A DNA stretch of 64,000 nt, taken from NCBI GenBank assembly GCA_018672315.1, contig CP076053.1, positions 3,025,827 to 3,089,826 of the forward strand, in the 5' to 3' direction. The notes below the pieces were generated by a model. It did no database searches. It was not told the origin of the DNA and saw nothing but the letters and a program-made list of their open reading frames with translations. This DNA comes from Nocardioidaceae bacterium (GTDB lineage: Bacteria; Actinomycetota; Actinomycetes; Propionibacteriales; Nocardioidaceae). A program made the translations under genes and the position numbers. This document shows, piece by piece, positions 1 through 9,500 of this stretch (positions are counted from its first letter, which is position 1; each line of letters starts with the position of its first letter).

Positions 1-748
1 CCGCAGCCTTGATCGAGGGGACCAGGAGCTGCCTGGTGCCGTCGTCCTTGGGCAGGTCGATCGCGAGGCCGAGGTTGACGTGCGCGGGCTGCACGAGGTG
101 GGGCTTGCCGTCGATCTCCTCGTAGGAGTTGTTCATCGCCGGGACGGCCCCCAGCGCCTTGACCAGCGCGAAGCCGATGAGGTGGGTGAAGCTCACCTTG
201 CCGCCGCGGGCGCGGGCGAGGTGGTTGTTGATGACGATGCGGTTGTCCCACAGCAGCTTGACCGGCACCGAGCGGACGCTGGTGGCCGTCGGGACCTGGA
301 GCGAGGTCTCCATGTTCTGCGCGGTGCGGGCCGGAGCGCCGCGCAGCGTGGTCTTGTCCGGGTCGTCCGACGCCTCGGGCTTCGGCTTCTTCTCCGGCTC
401 CTTCGTCGTCGGCTTGTCCGAGGCGGAGGTGGCCTTCGAGGTCGCGGCCTTCTCGTCCTTCTGCGCGGCCTGCTTGGGCTCGGTCTTCTTCGCAGCCTGC
501 TTGGGCTCGGTCTTCTTCTCCGCAGCCTGCTTCGGCTTCGACTCCTGCCCGGTCGCGCCGTTCGAGGGCGTCTTCGCCGAGGCGCCGTTGCCCGAGCCGT
601 TGCTCGAGCCGCCGTCGTCCTGGCCCTCGAAGAAGTCCCACCACGCCTTGTCGACGCTGTCCGGGTCCTTCTTGTACTGCTCGTACATCTCGTCGACGAG
701 CCACTCGTTGGCTCCGAAGGATGCGTTGTCTGTCGGCGACTCGGCCAC
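1..748 (-). CDS. kgd: Multifunctional 2-oxoglutarate metabolism enzyme Kgd/SucA, N-terminal part (truncated by window edge)
   Basis: This is the 5' end of a gene running off the left edge; about 249 codons are present. The start is taken as GTG at 748, with GGAAGAGG about 10 bases upstream. The N-terminus reads ASFGANEWLVDEMYEQYKKD and then SVDKAWWDFFEG, typical of actinobacterial Kgd/OdhA. A low-complexity linker with repeated KQAAKKTEP-like units spans roughly residues 55-120. It leads into the start of the dihydrolipoyl-succinyltransferase-like domain, with RIVINNHLARARGGKVSFTH and then AVPAMNNSYEE. The full family protein is about 1,200 residues and fuses an E2-type acyltransferase domain to the thiamine-dependent E1 domain of the TCA-cycle 2-oxoglutarate dehydrogenase complex. 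Only the linker and the first part of the acyltransferase domain can be checked here. Confidence 0.9.
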   Translation of the reverse strand, partial: MAESPTDNASFGANEWLVDEMYEQYKKDPDSVDKAWWDFFEGQDDGGSSNGSGNGASAKTPSNGATGQESKPKQAAEKKTEPKQAAKKTEPKQAAQKDEKAATSKATSASDKPTTKEPEKKPKPEASDDPDKTTLRGAPARTAQNMETSLQVPTATSVRSVPVKLLWDNRIVINNHLARARGGKVSFTHLIGFALVKALGAVPAMNNSYEEIDGKPHLVQPAHVNLGLAIDLPKDDGTRQLLVPSIKAA

Positions 749-913
749 GGGTTGCTTCGCCTCTTCCGATGCGGGCTTGCTGGTCTGCGTGAGGTGCGCA
801 CGGCGCGTGACGTGCACGCGCCAGGCTAGCCCCTCGCCCATGCGAAGTCGCCAGGTCCGGAGGCATCCGACACGCCGGTGTGCCGGGGATCTCCCCGACC
901 CTCGGCCGGACGC

Positions 914-950
914 GGTCGGACCCCCCGCCGGGAGGGCGAGGGGTCCGGCC
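914..950 (-). terminator. Hairpin downstream of the secreted-protein gene
   Basis: Arms 914-924 and 940-950 pair over 11 bp (eight central pairs perfect, one G-T) around a 15-base loop. It lies just past the stop of the minus-strand gene ending at 966 and before the kgd start. No U-tract follows, as is common in high-GC actinobacteria. Inferred terminator. Confidence 0.5.
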
Positions 951-965
951 GGGGGTGCGCCGGTC

Positions 966-2354
966 TCAGCGGCGCTTCGCGATGACGTTCGCGACGCCGA
1001 ACTTCAGCTGGGGCCCGTCGTTGGGCATGTCGAGGACTGCCGAGGCCACCGAGAGGCCGCGACCGTTCGGGATCTGGACGAGCGTCCGCAGGATGGCACC
1101 CCCGGGGAGCCGCATGCGCTTGCCGGGCTTGGGCAGGTCCAGTCGCTCGCCGCCGACGATCAGGCTACCGACGGTGCTGCCCTTGATGTTGGTCCGCAGG
1201 ATGCGCCCGGCGCGCTGCTTGACGAAGGCGCGTCCGACGATGTCCTGCAGGCGCAGGTCCAGGGCAGGCACCTCGATGAACTTCGTCTCGGACTTGGCCC
1301 AGGCGACGACGTCACCGTCTGCGGTCTGCTTGCCCATGTAGCTGTTGGTGCCGCCCCCGATGACCGCGAGGTCGCCGATCGAGAGGCCGCGCACCTTCTC
1401 GGTGCGGACCTTGCCGCCGGTGCCGACGCAGGGGATCTTGGCCGAGCCGTAGCGGTCGATGAGGCCGGTCGAGTCCATGGCGGCGGCGTACCCGTTGATG
1501 ACGCCGGACGGCGCGCGCCCGTCGGTGCGGGCGTAGGCGCGGCCCAGCTCGATCTTCGGACCGTTGGTGCGGCCGTTGTCGGCGACCTCGATGAGCAGCC
1601 CGTACGCACCGGCCATGGCGAAGTCCTTCTTCTCGACCTGGCGCTCGTAGCCGAGGTCGAAGCTCACCAGTCCCGGGATCTCGATCGGGACCGGCGTGTC
1701 CATCAGCAGCTGGACCACCTGCTTGATGACGGTGTCGTTGACCGTCTTGGTCAACAGGTCGACCAGCTGCTGCGCCGGCTTGGTCAGGGGCTCCAGCTGC
1801 GGACTGCTGGGCAGCTCGAGCTCCAGGTCGCCCCAGGAGATGTCGGTGTCGGCGTGGAAGCCGTCGGCGTCCTCGTAGGCGTCCGCGACCGTGGTGACGT
1901 TGGTGAGCACGATGCGTCCGGCGCTGCCCGCGATGCCGTCGGGGAGCGGCGGCGCGATCGAGATGTCGCCGATCACGTTGGTCGCGCGGGAGCCGTTGCG
2001 CCCGCCCTCGCTGTAGGTGACGTTGGTTCCGGAGAGGCCTGAGAGGTTGACGCCGTACTCCTCCAGGGAGCTCGCGATGTCACCGCCCAGCGTCTGGGCC
2101 AGGTCGTTGCGCGAGAGACGGCCCGTGGAGCGGGTGCAGTCGATGCGGCTGGAGTTCAGACGCACGGTGCGCAGGTCGTCGACAGCGGTGATGCGCGCCG
2201 CCCAGGAGTTGTTCTGGAAGGCGTAACCGGTCTGGCTCCATCCCGAGGTGTCGCGCTCGGCCGCCGCGGTCGGAGCGAGCGAGGCGCTGGTGAGGGCCGC
2301 TGCGGCGACGGTGGTGACGGCGGCGAGTCGCCGTGCGGTGTGCTTGCCTGACAT
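966..2354 (-). CDS. Secreted protein of unknown function, possibly choice-of-anchor P family
   Basis: It encodes 462 residues. The ATG at 2354 has AGGGAG five bases upstream; an open extension to 2411 lacks a ribosome site. A clear Sec signal peptide begins MSGKHTARRLAAV, followed by an alanine-rich hydrophobic core and a cleavage site near PTAAA (about residue 33). The mature part starts SGWSQTGYAFQNN and is rich in beta-strand-forming sequence, with short aromatic and serine-rich segments. The SGxxxxxYA opening resembles the choice-of-anchor P group of actinobacterial secreted proteins, but I am not certain of that assignment. No LPXTG motif or C-terminal membrane anchor is visible, so it is probably released or held non-covalently in the envelope. 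The gene appears monocistronic and is divergent from the galactokinase gene. Confidence 0.75.
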   Translation of the reverse strand: MSGKHTARRLAAVTTVAAAALTSASLAPTAAAERDTSGWSQTGYAFQNNSWAARITAVDDLRTVRLNSSRIDCTRSTGRLSRNDLAQTLGGDIASSLEEYGVNLSGLSGTNVTYSEGGRNGSRATNVIGDISIAPPLPDGIAGSAGRIVLTNVTTVADAYEDADGFHADTDISWGDLELELPSSPQLEPLTKPAQQLVDLLTKTVNDTVIKQVVQLLMDTPVPIEIPGLVSFDLGYERQVEKKDFAMAGAYGLLIEVADNGRTNGPKIELGRAYARTDGRAPSGVINGYAAAMDSTGLIDRYGSAKIPCVGTGGKVRTEKVRGLSIGDLAVIGGGTNSYMGKQTADGDVVAWAKSETKFIEVPALDLRLQDIVGRAFVKQRAGRILRTNIKGSTVGSLIVGGERLDLPKPGKRMRLPGGAILRTLVQIPNGRGLSVASAVLDMPNDGPQLKFGVANVIAKRR

Positions 2355-2570
2355 GGGGGCTCCCTGGCGCTGGACGAAGGCGTGGACGATGGGTCGATCG
2401 TGGTGTCTCAACGCCCCCTGTGAAGCGCGGTTATGCAGATCGGTCCCGGTTCAGACAGGACGTCAGGACGATGTCGGACGCTTCGGTGCGAATCGACGCC
2501 ACAGAGGTCTAGACCGCTTGACCGCGGTGAGCGTGCGTGTCGCAGACCACCGCGGGGGAGGGTGTGACGC

Positions 2571-3713
2571 ATGGACCGAGCGGGGACCGTGGCGACTTCT
2601 GCGTGGTCGGCGCCGGGTCGGGTGACGTTGGTGGGCGACCACACCGACCACGACGGAGGCCTCTCACTGCCGTTCGCGCTCCCGCTGCGCACCGTGGTCC
2701 GCGCCCGGCCACGTGCCGACGCGACCGTGCGAGCCACGTCCGCTGTCGTGCCGGGTGAGCCCGTCGAGCTGTCCCGACCGGTGGCGCGCGGCGAGGTCGA
2801 GGGCTGGGGGGCGTACGTCGCGGGCGTCGTGCGGGTGCTGACCCACTCGGGGGTCGAGGTGCCCGGCGCCGACCTCCGGGTCGAGAGTGCGGTGCCGCCG
2901 GGCGCCGGGCTCTCGTCGTCGCACGCCCTGGTCCTGGCGGTGGCCGGCGCTCTCGCCGACCTCGCGGGCGCCACGCTGTCCCGCGAGGACCTGGTCGAGC
3001 TGGCTCGCCGCGTCGAGAACGACGAGGTCGGGGTGCCGTCCGGTGTGCTCGACCAGCTCGCCATCCTCTCGGCCCGACGTGACCGTCTCGTGCTGGTCGA
3101 CGCGGCCGAGGACGCTCCTGCCCGGACGTCGCTGGTGGCGTGCGACCCCGTCGGCGCAGACCTCGTGATCCTGGTCGTGGACACCGGTGCGCCGCACGAC
3201 CTGGGCGACGGGAGGTACGCGGAGATCCGGGCAGACCTCGACCGGGTGAGGGGCCGGCTCGGCGTCGGATCCCTGCGCCGGTTCGCCGACCGGCTGGGTC
3301 CCGAGCGAGCGCTCGAGGAGCTCGCCGACCTCGGGGTCGGCGCTCGAGAGGCAGGGAGGTCGCGCCATGTCATCACCGAGAACGCCCGCGTCGCGGAGGC
3401 CGTGCGACGGTGTCGTGCTGGGGACCTGGCCGGGGTCGGACCCGTGATGAGCGCCTCGCACGTCTCCATGCGCGACGACCTCGGCAACTCCCACCCCGTC
3501 GTCGACCTCACCGTGGACACGCTCGTCTCCGCCGGGGCGCTCGGCGCACGCATGTCCGGCGGGGGGTTCGGGGGCGCGGTCGTGGCACTCCTCGCCCGGG
3601 AACGCGTCGGAGAGGCGGAGTCCCGTCTGACCGAGGCGTACGCGGCGGCGGGCCTGGCGCCGCCGGGCTGTCATCGGGTGACGCCGGCAGACGGTGCGGG
3701 ACCGGTGGACTGA
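2571..3713 (+). CDS. galK: Galactokinase-family GHMP sugar kinase
   Basis: It encodes 380 residues, the usual galactokinase length. Visible GHMP motifs are APGRVTLVGDHTDHDGG at residues 14-30, the phosphate-binding PPGAGLSSSHALVLA near 110, the catalytic aspartate D161 in SGVLDQL, and the C-terminal MSGGGFGGAV. Galactokinase normally has GEHTDYN in the first motif; here the Glu that contacts the sugar is Asp (D23) and the Tyr/Asn are His/Asp, so substrate preference could differ. It would phosphorylate galactose or a related sugar at C1 using ATP. No galT, galE or sugar transporter is adjacent. The ATG at 2571 is the first start that preserves the full motif. The symbol follows family resemblance only. 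Confidence 0.75.
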   Translation: MDRAGTVATSAWSAPGRVTLVGDHTDHDGGLSLPFALPLRTVVRARPRADATVRATSAVVPGEPVELSRPVARGEVEGWGAYVAGVVRVLTHSGVEVPGADLRVESAVPPGAGLSSSHALVLAVAGALADLAGATLSREDLVELARRVENDEVGVPSGVLDQLAILSARRDRLVLVDAAEDAPARTSLVACDPVGADLVILVVDTGAPHDLGDGRYAEIRADLDRVRGRLGVGSLRRFADRLGPERALEELADLGVGAREAGRSRHVITENARVAEAVRRCRAGDLAGVGPVMSASHVSMRDDLGNSHPVVDLTVDTLVSAGALGARMSGGGFGGAVVALLARERVGEAESRLTEAYAAAGLAPPGCHRVTPADGAGPVD

Positions 3714-3727
3714 CCGGTCCTCATGGG

Positions 3728-3800
3728 CGCCCCCGGCAGGATTCGAACCTGCGACTCCTGGTACCGGAAACCAGTGCTCTATCCCCTGAGCTACGGAGGC
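3728..3800 (-). tRNA. tRNA-Arg(CCG)
   Basis: A 73-nt cloverleaf lies on the minus strand with 5' end at 3800. The acceptor arm GCCTCCG pairs with CGGGGGC. The anticodon stem CTGGT/ACCAG closes the loop TTCCGGT, giving anticodon CCG (reads CGG, Arg). The T-arm contains GGTTCGAATCC. The 3' CCA is not encoded (the next bases are CCC). It sits 117 bp upstream of, and divergent from, the arginyl-tRNA synthetase gene. Confidence 0.95.
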
Positions 3801-3905
3801 ACGGCCGCGTGACGCCCGAGGACGCCTGAGACCGGTCGTCACTGTATCCCCCCGGTGTGGCGCAACCGACCTCGGGAGGCGAGGGGGTCGGGGCGTGGAC
3901 GCGGA

Positions 3906-3911
3906 TAGGCT
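3906..3911 (+). promoter_or_regulatory. -10-like element placing argS transcription at its start codon
   Basis: TAGGCT (TANNNT) is followed by six bases and then the GTG start of argS at 3918. This predicts a leaderless mRNA. No clear -35 is seen. Confidence 0.5.
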
Positions 3912-3917
3912 GGATCG

Positions 3918-5591
3918 GTGACTCCCGAGCAGCTCTCCGCCACCGTCGTCGACGTCCTCTCCGGGCTCGTGGCAGACGGTTCCCTCACGCTGCCCGACGG
4001 GGTCCCGGCCCAGGTCACCGTCGAAAGACCCCGGCAGAAGGGTCACGGCGACTACGCCACGAACGTCGCGCTGCAGCTGTCCAAGAAGGCGGGGGTGCCC
4101 CCGCGTGAGCTCGCCGGCCACATCGCCGAGCGGCTCGAGCGCGTCGAGGCCGTCGACGGCGTCGAGATCGCGGGTCCCGGCTTCCTCAACGTCACCGTCG
4201 CCGCAGCCGCGCAGGGGCAGGTCGCGTCCGACGTCGTCGCCGCCGGGGCGGCGTACGGATCCAACACCTCGATGGCCGGGGAGAAGGTCAACCTGGAGTT
4301 CGTCTCGGCGAACCCCACCGGCCCGATCCACATCGGCGGCGTGCGGTGGGCGGCGGTCGGCGACGCGCTCGGCCGCGTCATGAGCGCGTCCGGGGCCGAG
4401 GTCACCCGCGAGTACTACTTCAACGACCACGGGTCGCAGATCGACCGGTTCGCGCGCTCGCTGATGGCCAGTGCCCGCGGTGAGGAGGCGCCCGAGGACG
4501 GTTACGGCGGCCAGTACATCGCCGACATCGCCGCAGCGGTGCTCGCGCGCCGGCCCGACGCGCTCGACGCCGACGACGTGACGGCGCAGGAGACGTTCCG
4601 CGCCGAGGGCGTCGACCTCATGTTCGGCGAGATCAAGCAGAGCCTCGCCGACTTCGGGGTCGTCTTCGACGTCTTCTTCCACGAGGACCGGCTGCACGCC
4701 TCGGGCGCGGTACAACGTGCCGTCGAGCGGCTCGACGAGCGCGGCAACATCTATCGCTCCGAGGGCGCCACCTGGCTGCGTACGGAGCAGTACGGCGACG
4801 ACAAGGACCGGGTCGTCATCAAGTCCGACGGCGAGGGGGCCTACCTCTCCGGCGACCTCGCGTACTACCTCGACAAGCGCCAGCGCGGGTTCGACCGCTG
4901 CGTGATCATGCTCGGCGCCGACCACCACGGCTACGTCGGGCGCATGATGGCCATGTGTGCTGCCTTCGGCGACACCCCGGGGCAGAACCTCGAGATCCTC
5001 ATCGGTCAGATGGTCAACCTGGTCAAGGACGGCGAACCGGTCCGGATGTCCAAGCGGGCGGGCACCGTCGTGACGCTGGAGGACCTCGTCTCGGCGATCG
5101 GCAACGACGCGGCGCGCTACGCGCTGGCGCGCTACTCCGCGGACTCCAACATCGACCTGGACCTCGACCTGTGGGCCTCGGCCAGCAACGACAACCCGGT
5201 CTTCTACGTCCAGTACGCCCACGCCCGCGTCGCGTCGTTGATGCGCAACGCGGCCGACCTGGGCGTCGTCCCCGGCGGCACCGGCGGCACGGACTTCGAC
5301 GGGTCCCTGCTCGACCACGAGAAGGAGGGCGAGCTCCTGCGCGCCCTGGCCGAGTTCCCCCGTGTGGTCGCCGCGGCCGCCGAGCTGCGCGAGCCGCACC
5401 GCGTCGCGCGCTACCTCGAGCAGCTCGCCGGCACCTACCACCGCTTCTACGACGTGTGCCGGGTGCTGCCCATGGGCGACGAGGAGACGACCGACCTCCA
5501 CCGGGCCCGCCTGCTGCTGGTCGCCGCCACGCGCACCGTGCTCGCCAACGGGCTGGGACTCCTGGGCGTCACCGCCCCGGAGCGGATGTGA
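3918..5591 (+). CDS. argS: Arginyl-tRNA synthetase
   Basis: It encodes 557 residues and charges tRNA-Arg with arginine using ATP. The class I signature is present: [10 protein letters not shown] carries the HIGH element near residue 137, and VRMSKRAG carries the KMSKS equivalent near residue 378. The N-terminal Add1-type region includes the conserved [16 protein letters not shown], and the C-terminal DALR anticodon-binding region contains [13 protein letters not shown]. The GTG start at 3918 has no Shine-Dalgarno but lies six bases after a TAGGCT element, consistent with leaderless expression. lysA follows 13 bp downstream in the same direction. A tRNA-Arg gene is divergent just upstream. Confidence 0.97.
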   Translation: MTPEQLSATVVDVLSGLVADGSLTLPDGVPAQVTVERPRQKGHGDYATNVALQLSKKAGVPPRELAGHIAERLERVEAVDGVEIAGPGFLNVTVAAAAQGQVASDVVAAGAAYGSNTSMAGEKVNLEFVSANPTGPIHIGGVRWAAVGDALGRVMSASGAEVTREYYFNDHGSQIDRFARSLMASARGEEAPEDGYGGQYIADIAAAVLARRPDALDADDVTAQETFRAEGVDLMFGEIKQSLADFGVVFDVFFHEDRLHASGAVQRAVERLDERGNIYRSEGATWLRTEQYGDDKDRVVIKSDGEGAYLSGDLAYYLDKRQRGFDRCVIMLGADHHGYVGRMMAMCAAFGDTPGQNLEILIGQMVNLVKDGEPVRMSKRAGTVVTLEDLVSAIGNDAARYALARYSADSNIDLDLDLWASASNDNPVFYVQYAHARVASLMRNAADLGVVPGGTGGTDFDGSLLDHEKEGELLRALAEFPRVVAAAAELREPHRVARYLEQLAGTYHRFYDVCRVLPMGDEETTDLHRARLLLVAATRTVLANGLGLLGVTAPERM

Positions 5592-5604
5592 GGCGGGTGG
5601 CGGC

Positions 5605-7089
5605 ATGAGGGCGCACGAGGCCGGCTGGGCCCACGCGGACGGAGCGTTCTCGGGGCCCCCGTGGCTGCGTGCGCCCGAGGACGTGGGCGCGCTGGTGCCA
5701 CGGCTGTGGTCGCGCACGGCGCGCAAGCGCGAGGACGGGGTGCTCGAGGTCGGGGGAGTGGCACTCACCGACCTGGCGGCGGAGCACGGCACCGCCGCGT
5801 ACGTGCTCGACGAGGAGGACTTCCGGCACCGGGCGCGCGCCTTCCGCGACGCCTTCGCCGGGTGGGACGTCTGCTACGCCGGCAAGGCGTTCCTGTGCGG
5901 TGAGGTGGTGCGCTGGCTGGCCGAGGACGGTCTGCACCTCGACGTCTGCTCCGCCGGCGAGCTGGAGCTGGCCCTGCGCGGAGGGTTCGACCCCGCACGC
6001 CTCACGCTGCACGGCAACAACAAGTCCGCAGGTCTCCTGGCGCACGCCGTGGCGCGCGGGGTGGGACGCGTCGTGGTCGACAGCTTCGACGAGATCGAGC
6101 GCATCGCCGCCCTCGCTCGCACCGGAGCGCCACCGGTGCGCGTGATGGTGCGCGTCACGGCCGGCGTCGAGGCACACACCCACGAGTACATCGCCACCAG
6201 CCACGAGGACCAGAAGTTCGGCTTCTCCCTCGCTGCGGGCGACGCCTTCGAGGGCGTACGCCGACTCCTCGCCGTGGCGACGGACACCGACGGCGGGGTC
6301 GAGGTCCTCGGCCTGCACTCCCACATCGGATCGCAGATCTTCGACACGGCCGGCTTCGAGGTGGCCGCCCGCCGCGTGCTCGGCCTCGCGGCGCGGGTGC
6401 GCGCCGAGCTCGGGGTGGAGCTGCCCGAGCTGGACCTCGGCGGCGGGTTCGGCATCGCGTACACGACCCAGGACGACCCGGCCGACCCGGTCCGCCTCGC
6501 GGGGTCCATGGATCGCATCGTGGCCGAGGAGTGCGAACGCTCGGGGCTCGCGGTGCCGCGGCTGTCCATCGAGCCGGGTCGCGCGATCGCCGGGCCTGCG
6601 ACGTGCACCGTGTACTCCGTCGGCACGGTCAAGCGGGTCGCCCTCGACGGTGGTGCCGCACGCACGTACGTCTCCGTCGACGGCGGGATGAGCGACAACG
6701 TCCGCACCGCGCTCTACGACGCCGACTACTCCTGCACCCTGGCCTCCCGCGCGTCCGAGGCCGCCCCGGTGCTGAGCCGCGTGGTCGGGTCCCACTGCGA
6801 GGCCGGCGACATCGTGGTCAAGGACGAGTTCCTGCCGGGCGACCTGGCCCCCGGCGACCTGGTCGCGGTGCCCGCGACGGGGGCGTACTGCCGCTCGTTG
6901 TCCAGCAACTACAACCACGCCCTGCGTCCGCCGGTGATCGCCGTCGCGGACGGTCGCAGCCGCGTCCTGCTGCGCCGTGAGACCTACGCCGACCTCTTCG
7001 CCACCGATGTGTCGCTGGGCGACGGCGGTGCGGCGGCGGGCACGGCGGGCCGCGACGGTGCGAGGATGGGTGGCGATGAGCACGTCTGA
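5605..7089 (+). CDS. lysA: Diaminopimelate decarboxylase
   Basis: It encodes 494 residues and converts meso-diaminopimelate to L-lysine with PLP, the last step of lysine synthesis. The fold III decarboxylase motifs are visible: PLP lysine in VCYAGKAFLC near residue 95, GLHSHIGSQ, the glycine-rich ELDLGGGFGIAY, EPGRAI, and the C-terminal ATGAYCRSLSSNYN that supplies residues across the dimer. The ATG at 5605 is preceded by AGGCGGGTGG. The reading frame is open further upstream inside argS, but that part has no family similarity. The 3' end overlaps hom by 14 bp, consistent with an argS-lysA-hom-thrC-thrB transcription unit for aspartate-family amino acids. Confidence 0.95.
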   Translation: MRAHEAGWAHADGAFSGPPWLRAPEDVGALVPRLWSRTARKREDGVLEVGGVALTDLAAEHGTAAYVLDEEDFRHRARAFRDAFAGWDVCYAGKAFLCGEVVRWLAEDGLHLDVCSAGELELALRGGFDPARLTLHGNNKSAGLLAHAVARGVGRVVVDSFDEIERIAALARTGAPPVRVMVRVTAGVEAHTHEYIATSHEDQKFGFSLAAGDAFEGVRRLLAVATDTDGGVEVLGLHSHIGSQIFDTAGFEVAARRVLGLAARVRAELGVELPELDLGGGFGIAYTTQDDPADPVRLAGSMDRIVAEECERSGLAVPRLSIEPGRAIAGPATCTVYSVGTVKRVALDGGAARTYVSVDGGMSDNVRTALYDADYSCTLASRASEAAPVLSRVVGSHCEAGDIVVKDEFLPGDLAPGDLVAVPATGAYCRSLSSNYNHALRPPVIAVADGRSRVLLRRETYADLFATDVSLGDGGAAAGTAGRDGARMGGDEHV

Positions 7090-8404
7090 GGAGTCCTCCG
7101 CCCCGTCCACCGCCCGACCGCTGGGGGTGGCGGTGCTGGGCTGCGGTGTCGTGGGCAGCCAGGTGGTGCGGCTGCTCAGGGAGCAGGCGTCGGACCTGGC
7201 CGCCCGCGTGGGGGCGCCCGTGGAGCTTCGTGGCGTCGCCGTCCGGCGCCTGGACCACGAGCGCGACGTGGACGTGCCGGGGGAGCTGCTGACCACAGAC
7301 GCCGAGGCGCTGGTCGCGCGTGACGACGTCGACCTCGTCGTCGAGGTGATCGGCGGGATCGAGCCGGCTCGCGCCCTGATCCTCGGTGCTCTCGCGCACG
7401 GGGCCAGCGTGGTGAGCGCCAACAAGGCGCTGGTCGCCGAGGACGGGCCGACCCTCTTCGACGCGGCGGCGACCGCCGGCCGGGACCTGTTCTACGAGGC
7501 GGCGGTCGCGGGCGCGATCCCGATCCTGCGCCCCCTGGTGGAGTCCCTGGCCGGTGACCGCGTCACCCGCGTGCTCGGCATCGTCAACGGCACCACCAAC
7601 TTCATCCTCGACAGGATGGACACCTCCGGGGCGGGTTTCCACGACGCCTTGGAGGAGGCGCAGGCGCTCGGCTACGCCGAGGCGGACCCGACGGCCGACG
7701 TCGAGGGCTTCGACGCCGCGGCGAAGGCCGCGATCCTCGCCAGCCTCGCCTTCCACACCCGCGTGAACGCGGCCGACGTCCACCGCGAGGGCATCACCGA
7801 GGTCACCGCCCGGGACGTGGCGGCCGCCCGCGAGATGGGGTGCGTCGTCAAGCTGCTGGCGATCTGCGAGCGGCACGTCACCCCGACCGGCACCACGGTC
7901 TCCGCGCGGGTGCACCCGGCGATGATCCCCGAGACGCACCCGCTGGCGAGCGTGCGCGAGGCGTACAACGCGGTCTTCGTCGAGTCCGACGCCGCGGGCG
8001 AGCTGATGTTCTACGGCCCGGGCGCCGGGGGGGCGCCGACGGCCAGCGCCGTCATGGGCGACCTCGTCACCGCCGCCCGCAACCGCGTGGCCCGGGTCAG
8101 CCACGGCGGCGACACGGCGTACGAGTCGCACCCGGTGCGTGCCATGGGCGAGGTCGAGACGCGCTACTTCGTGGCCATCGACGTCGACGACAAGGCCGGC
8201 GTCCTCGCGAGCGTGGCGCAGGCCTTCGCCGAGCACGGCGTCTCGATCCAGACGGTGAAGCAGCAGGGTCGAGGTGACGACGCAGAGCTGAGCGTCGTCT
8301 CCCACCGCGCGACCGACGAGTCGCTGGCGGCGACCGTGAGGTCGCTCGAGGGCATGGCGTTCGTGCGTGAGGTGACCTCGGTGATGCGAGTGGAGGGCGA
8401 ATGA
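7076..8404 (+). CDS. hom: Homoserine dehydrogenase
   Basis: It encodes 442 residues and reduces aspartate semialdehyde to homoserine, the branch point to threonine and methionine. The N-terminal Rossmann motif is GVAVLGCGVVGSQV. The catalytic domain contains SANKALVA, NGTTNFIL and the Y-x-E-A-D-P-T-x-D-V-x-G signature (GYAEADPTADVEG). A C-terminal ACT domain starts at YFVAIDVDDKAGVLASV, as expected for threonine-feedback-regulated actinobacterial enzymes. The ATG at 7076 lies inside the end of lysA; a GTG six bases upstream is an alternative. GAGGATGGG just upstream serves as ribosome site. It overlaps thrC by four bases (ATGA). Confidence 0.96.
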   Translation: MSTSEESSAPSTARPLGVAVLGCGVVGSQVVRLLREQASDLAARVGAPVELRGVAVRRLDHERDVDVPGELLTTDAEALVARDDVDLVVEVIGGIEPARALILGALAHGASVVSANKALVAEDGPTLFDAAATAGRDLFYEAAVAGAIPILRPLVESLAGDRVTRVLGIVNGTTNFILDRMDTSGAGFHDALEEAQALGYAEADPTADVEGFDAAAKAAILASLAFHTRVNAADVHREGITEVTARDVAAAREMGCVVKLLAICERHVTPTGTTVSARVHPAMIPETHPLASVREAYNAVFVESDAAGELMFYGPGAGGAPTASAVMGDLVTAARNRVARVSHGGDTAYESHPVRAMGEVETRYFVAIDVDDKAGVLASVAQAFAEHGVSIQTVKQQGRGDDAELSVVSHRATDESLAATVRSLEGMAFVREVTSVMRVEGE

Positions 8405-9498
8405 CGGCGACACGGGTCGAGGGACGGAGCACCGGCGTGCACCAGTGGCGCGGAGTGATCGAGGAGTACCGCGCGTGGCTCGACGTGCCCGAGGGTCTGC
8501 CGGCGATGACACTCGGCGAGGGCGGCACCCCCCTGGTCGCCTCCGACTGGCTCTCCGACCTCACCGGCGGTGAGGTCTGGCTGAAGGTCGAGGGCGACAA
8601 CCCGACGGGGTCGTTCAAGGACCGTGGCATGACCACGGCGATGTCGGTCGCCAAGGCCGAGGGGGCGCAGGCGTGCGTGTGCGCCTCGACCGGCAACACC
8701 TCGGCGTCGATGGCTGCGTACGCCGCCAAGTCCCGCATGAAGCCCCTGGTGCTGGTGCCGCAGGGCAAGATCTCCGCCGGCAAGATGGCTCAGGCGATCG
8801 TGCACGGCGCCCAGGTGATCATGGTGCGCGGCAACTTCGACGACTGCCTGCGGATCTCGCGGTCCATGGCCGAGCACTACCCGGTCGCTCTCGTGAACTC
8901 GGTCAACCCGGCCCGTCTCCAGGGCCAGAAGACAGCCTCGTTCGAGGTCGTCGACCGCCTCGGTGATGCGCCGGACTTCCACCTGTTGCCGGTCGGCAAC
9001 GCCGGCAACATCTCGGCGTACTGGATGGGATACAAGGAGTACGCCGAGGCCGGCCGCACGACGAAGCGTCCGGTGATGCGGGCCTTCCAGGCCGAGGGGG
9101 CCGCCCCCTTGGTCACCGGCGAGCCGTTCCCGGAGCCGGAGACCGTCGCCACGGCCATCCGCATCGGCAACCCGGCCTCGTGGAAGCTCGCCGACGCGGC
9201 GGCGGCGGAGTCCGGAGGACGCTTCGCGGCGGTCAGCGACGATCAGATCCTGCACGCGCAGCGACAGCTGGCGTGCAACGACGGCGTGTTCGTCGAGCCC
9301 GCCTCGGCCTCGGGCATCGCCGGCATGCTGACCGAGGTGGAGCGTGGGGAGTCCTACCGCGGCAAGACCGTCGTGGTCACGGTCACCGGTCACGGGCTGA
9401 AGGACGTCGACACGGCCCTGTCCTCCTTCACCGACCTCGTCGACACCGTCATCGACGCCGACGTGGACGCGGCGGCCCGGGCCGCCGGACTGGTCTGA
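8401..9498 (+). CDS. thrC: Threonine synthase
   Basis: It encodes 365 residues of a PLP-dependent beta-family enzyme converting O-phosphohomoserine to threonine. The PLP lysine is in NPTGSFKDRG near residue 70, the substrate-binding segment is CASTGNTSASMAAY, and the phosphate cup of PLP is PVGNAGNISAY. The gene starts with the ATGA overlap of the hom stop, indicating coupled translation. Length and motif order match the short actinobacterial type. It is followed two bases later by thrB. Confidence 0.96.
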   Translation: MTATRVEGRSTGVHQWRGVIEEYRAWLDVPEGLPAMTLGEGGTPLVASDWLSDLTGGEVWLKVEGDNPTGSFKDRGMTTAMSVAKAEGAQACVCASTGNTSASMAAYAAKSRMKPLVLVPQGKISAGKMAQAIVHGAQVIMVRGNFDDCLRISRSMAEHYPVALVNSVNPARLQGQKTASFEVVDRLGDAPDFHLLPVGNAGNISAYWMGYKEYAEAGRTTKRPVMRAFQAEGAAPLVTGEPFPEPETVATAIRIGNPASWKLADAAAAESGGRFAAVSDDQILHAQRQLACNDGVFVEPASASGIAGMLTEVERGESYRGKTVVVTVTGHGLKDVDTALSSFTDLVDTVIDADVDAAARAAGLV

Positions 9499-9500
9499 CC

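Noticed and set aside
129-2042. A 637-codon plus-strand frame across kgd and the secreted-protein gene
   Set aside because: Both minus-strand genes have signal peptide or domain evidence and ribosome sites; the plus frame has none and spans their intergenic terminator.
2664-5792. A 1,042-codon open frame on the minus strand across the galactokinase, tRNA and argS
   Set aside because: It is antisense to three well-supported genes including a tRNA; the composition is the Arg/Val/Asp-rich pattern of an antisense high-GC frame and no domain is visible.
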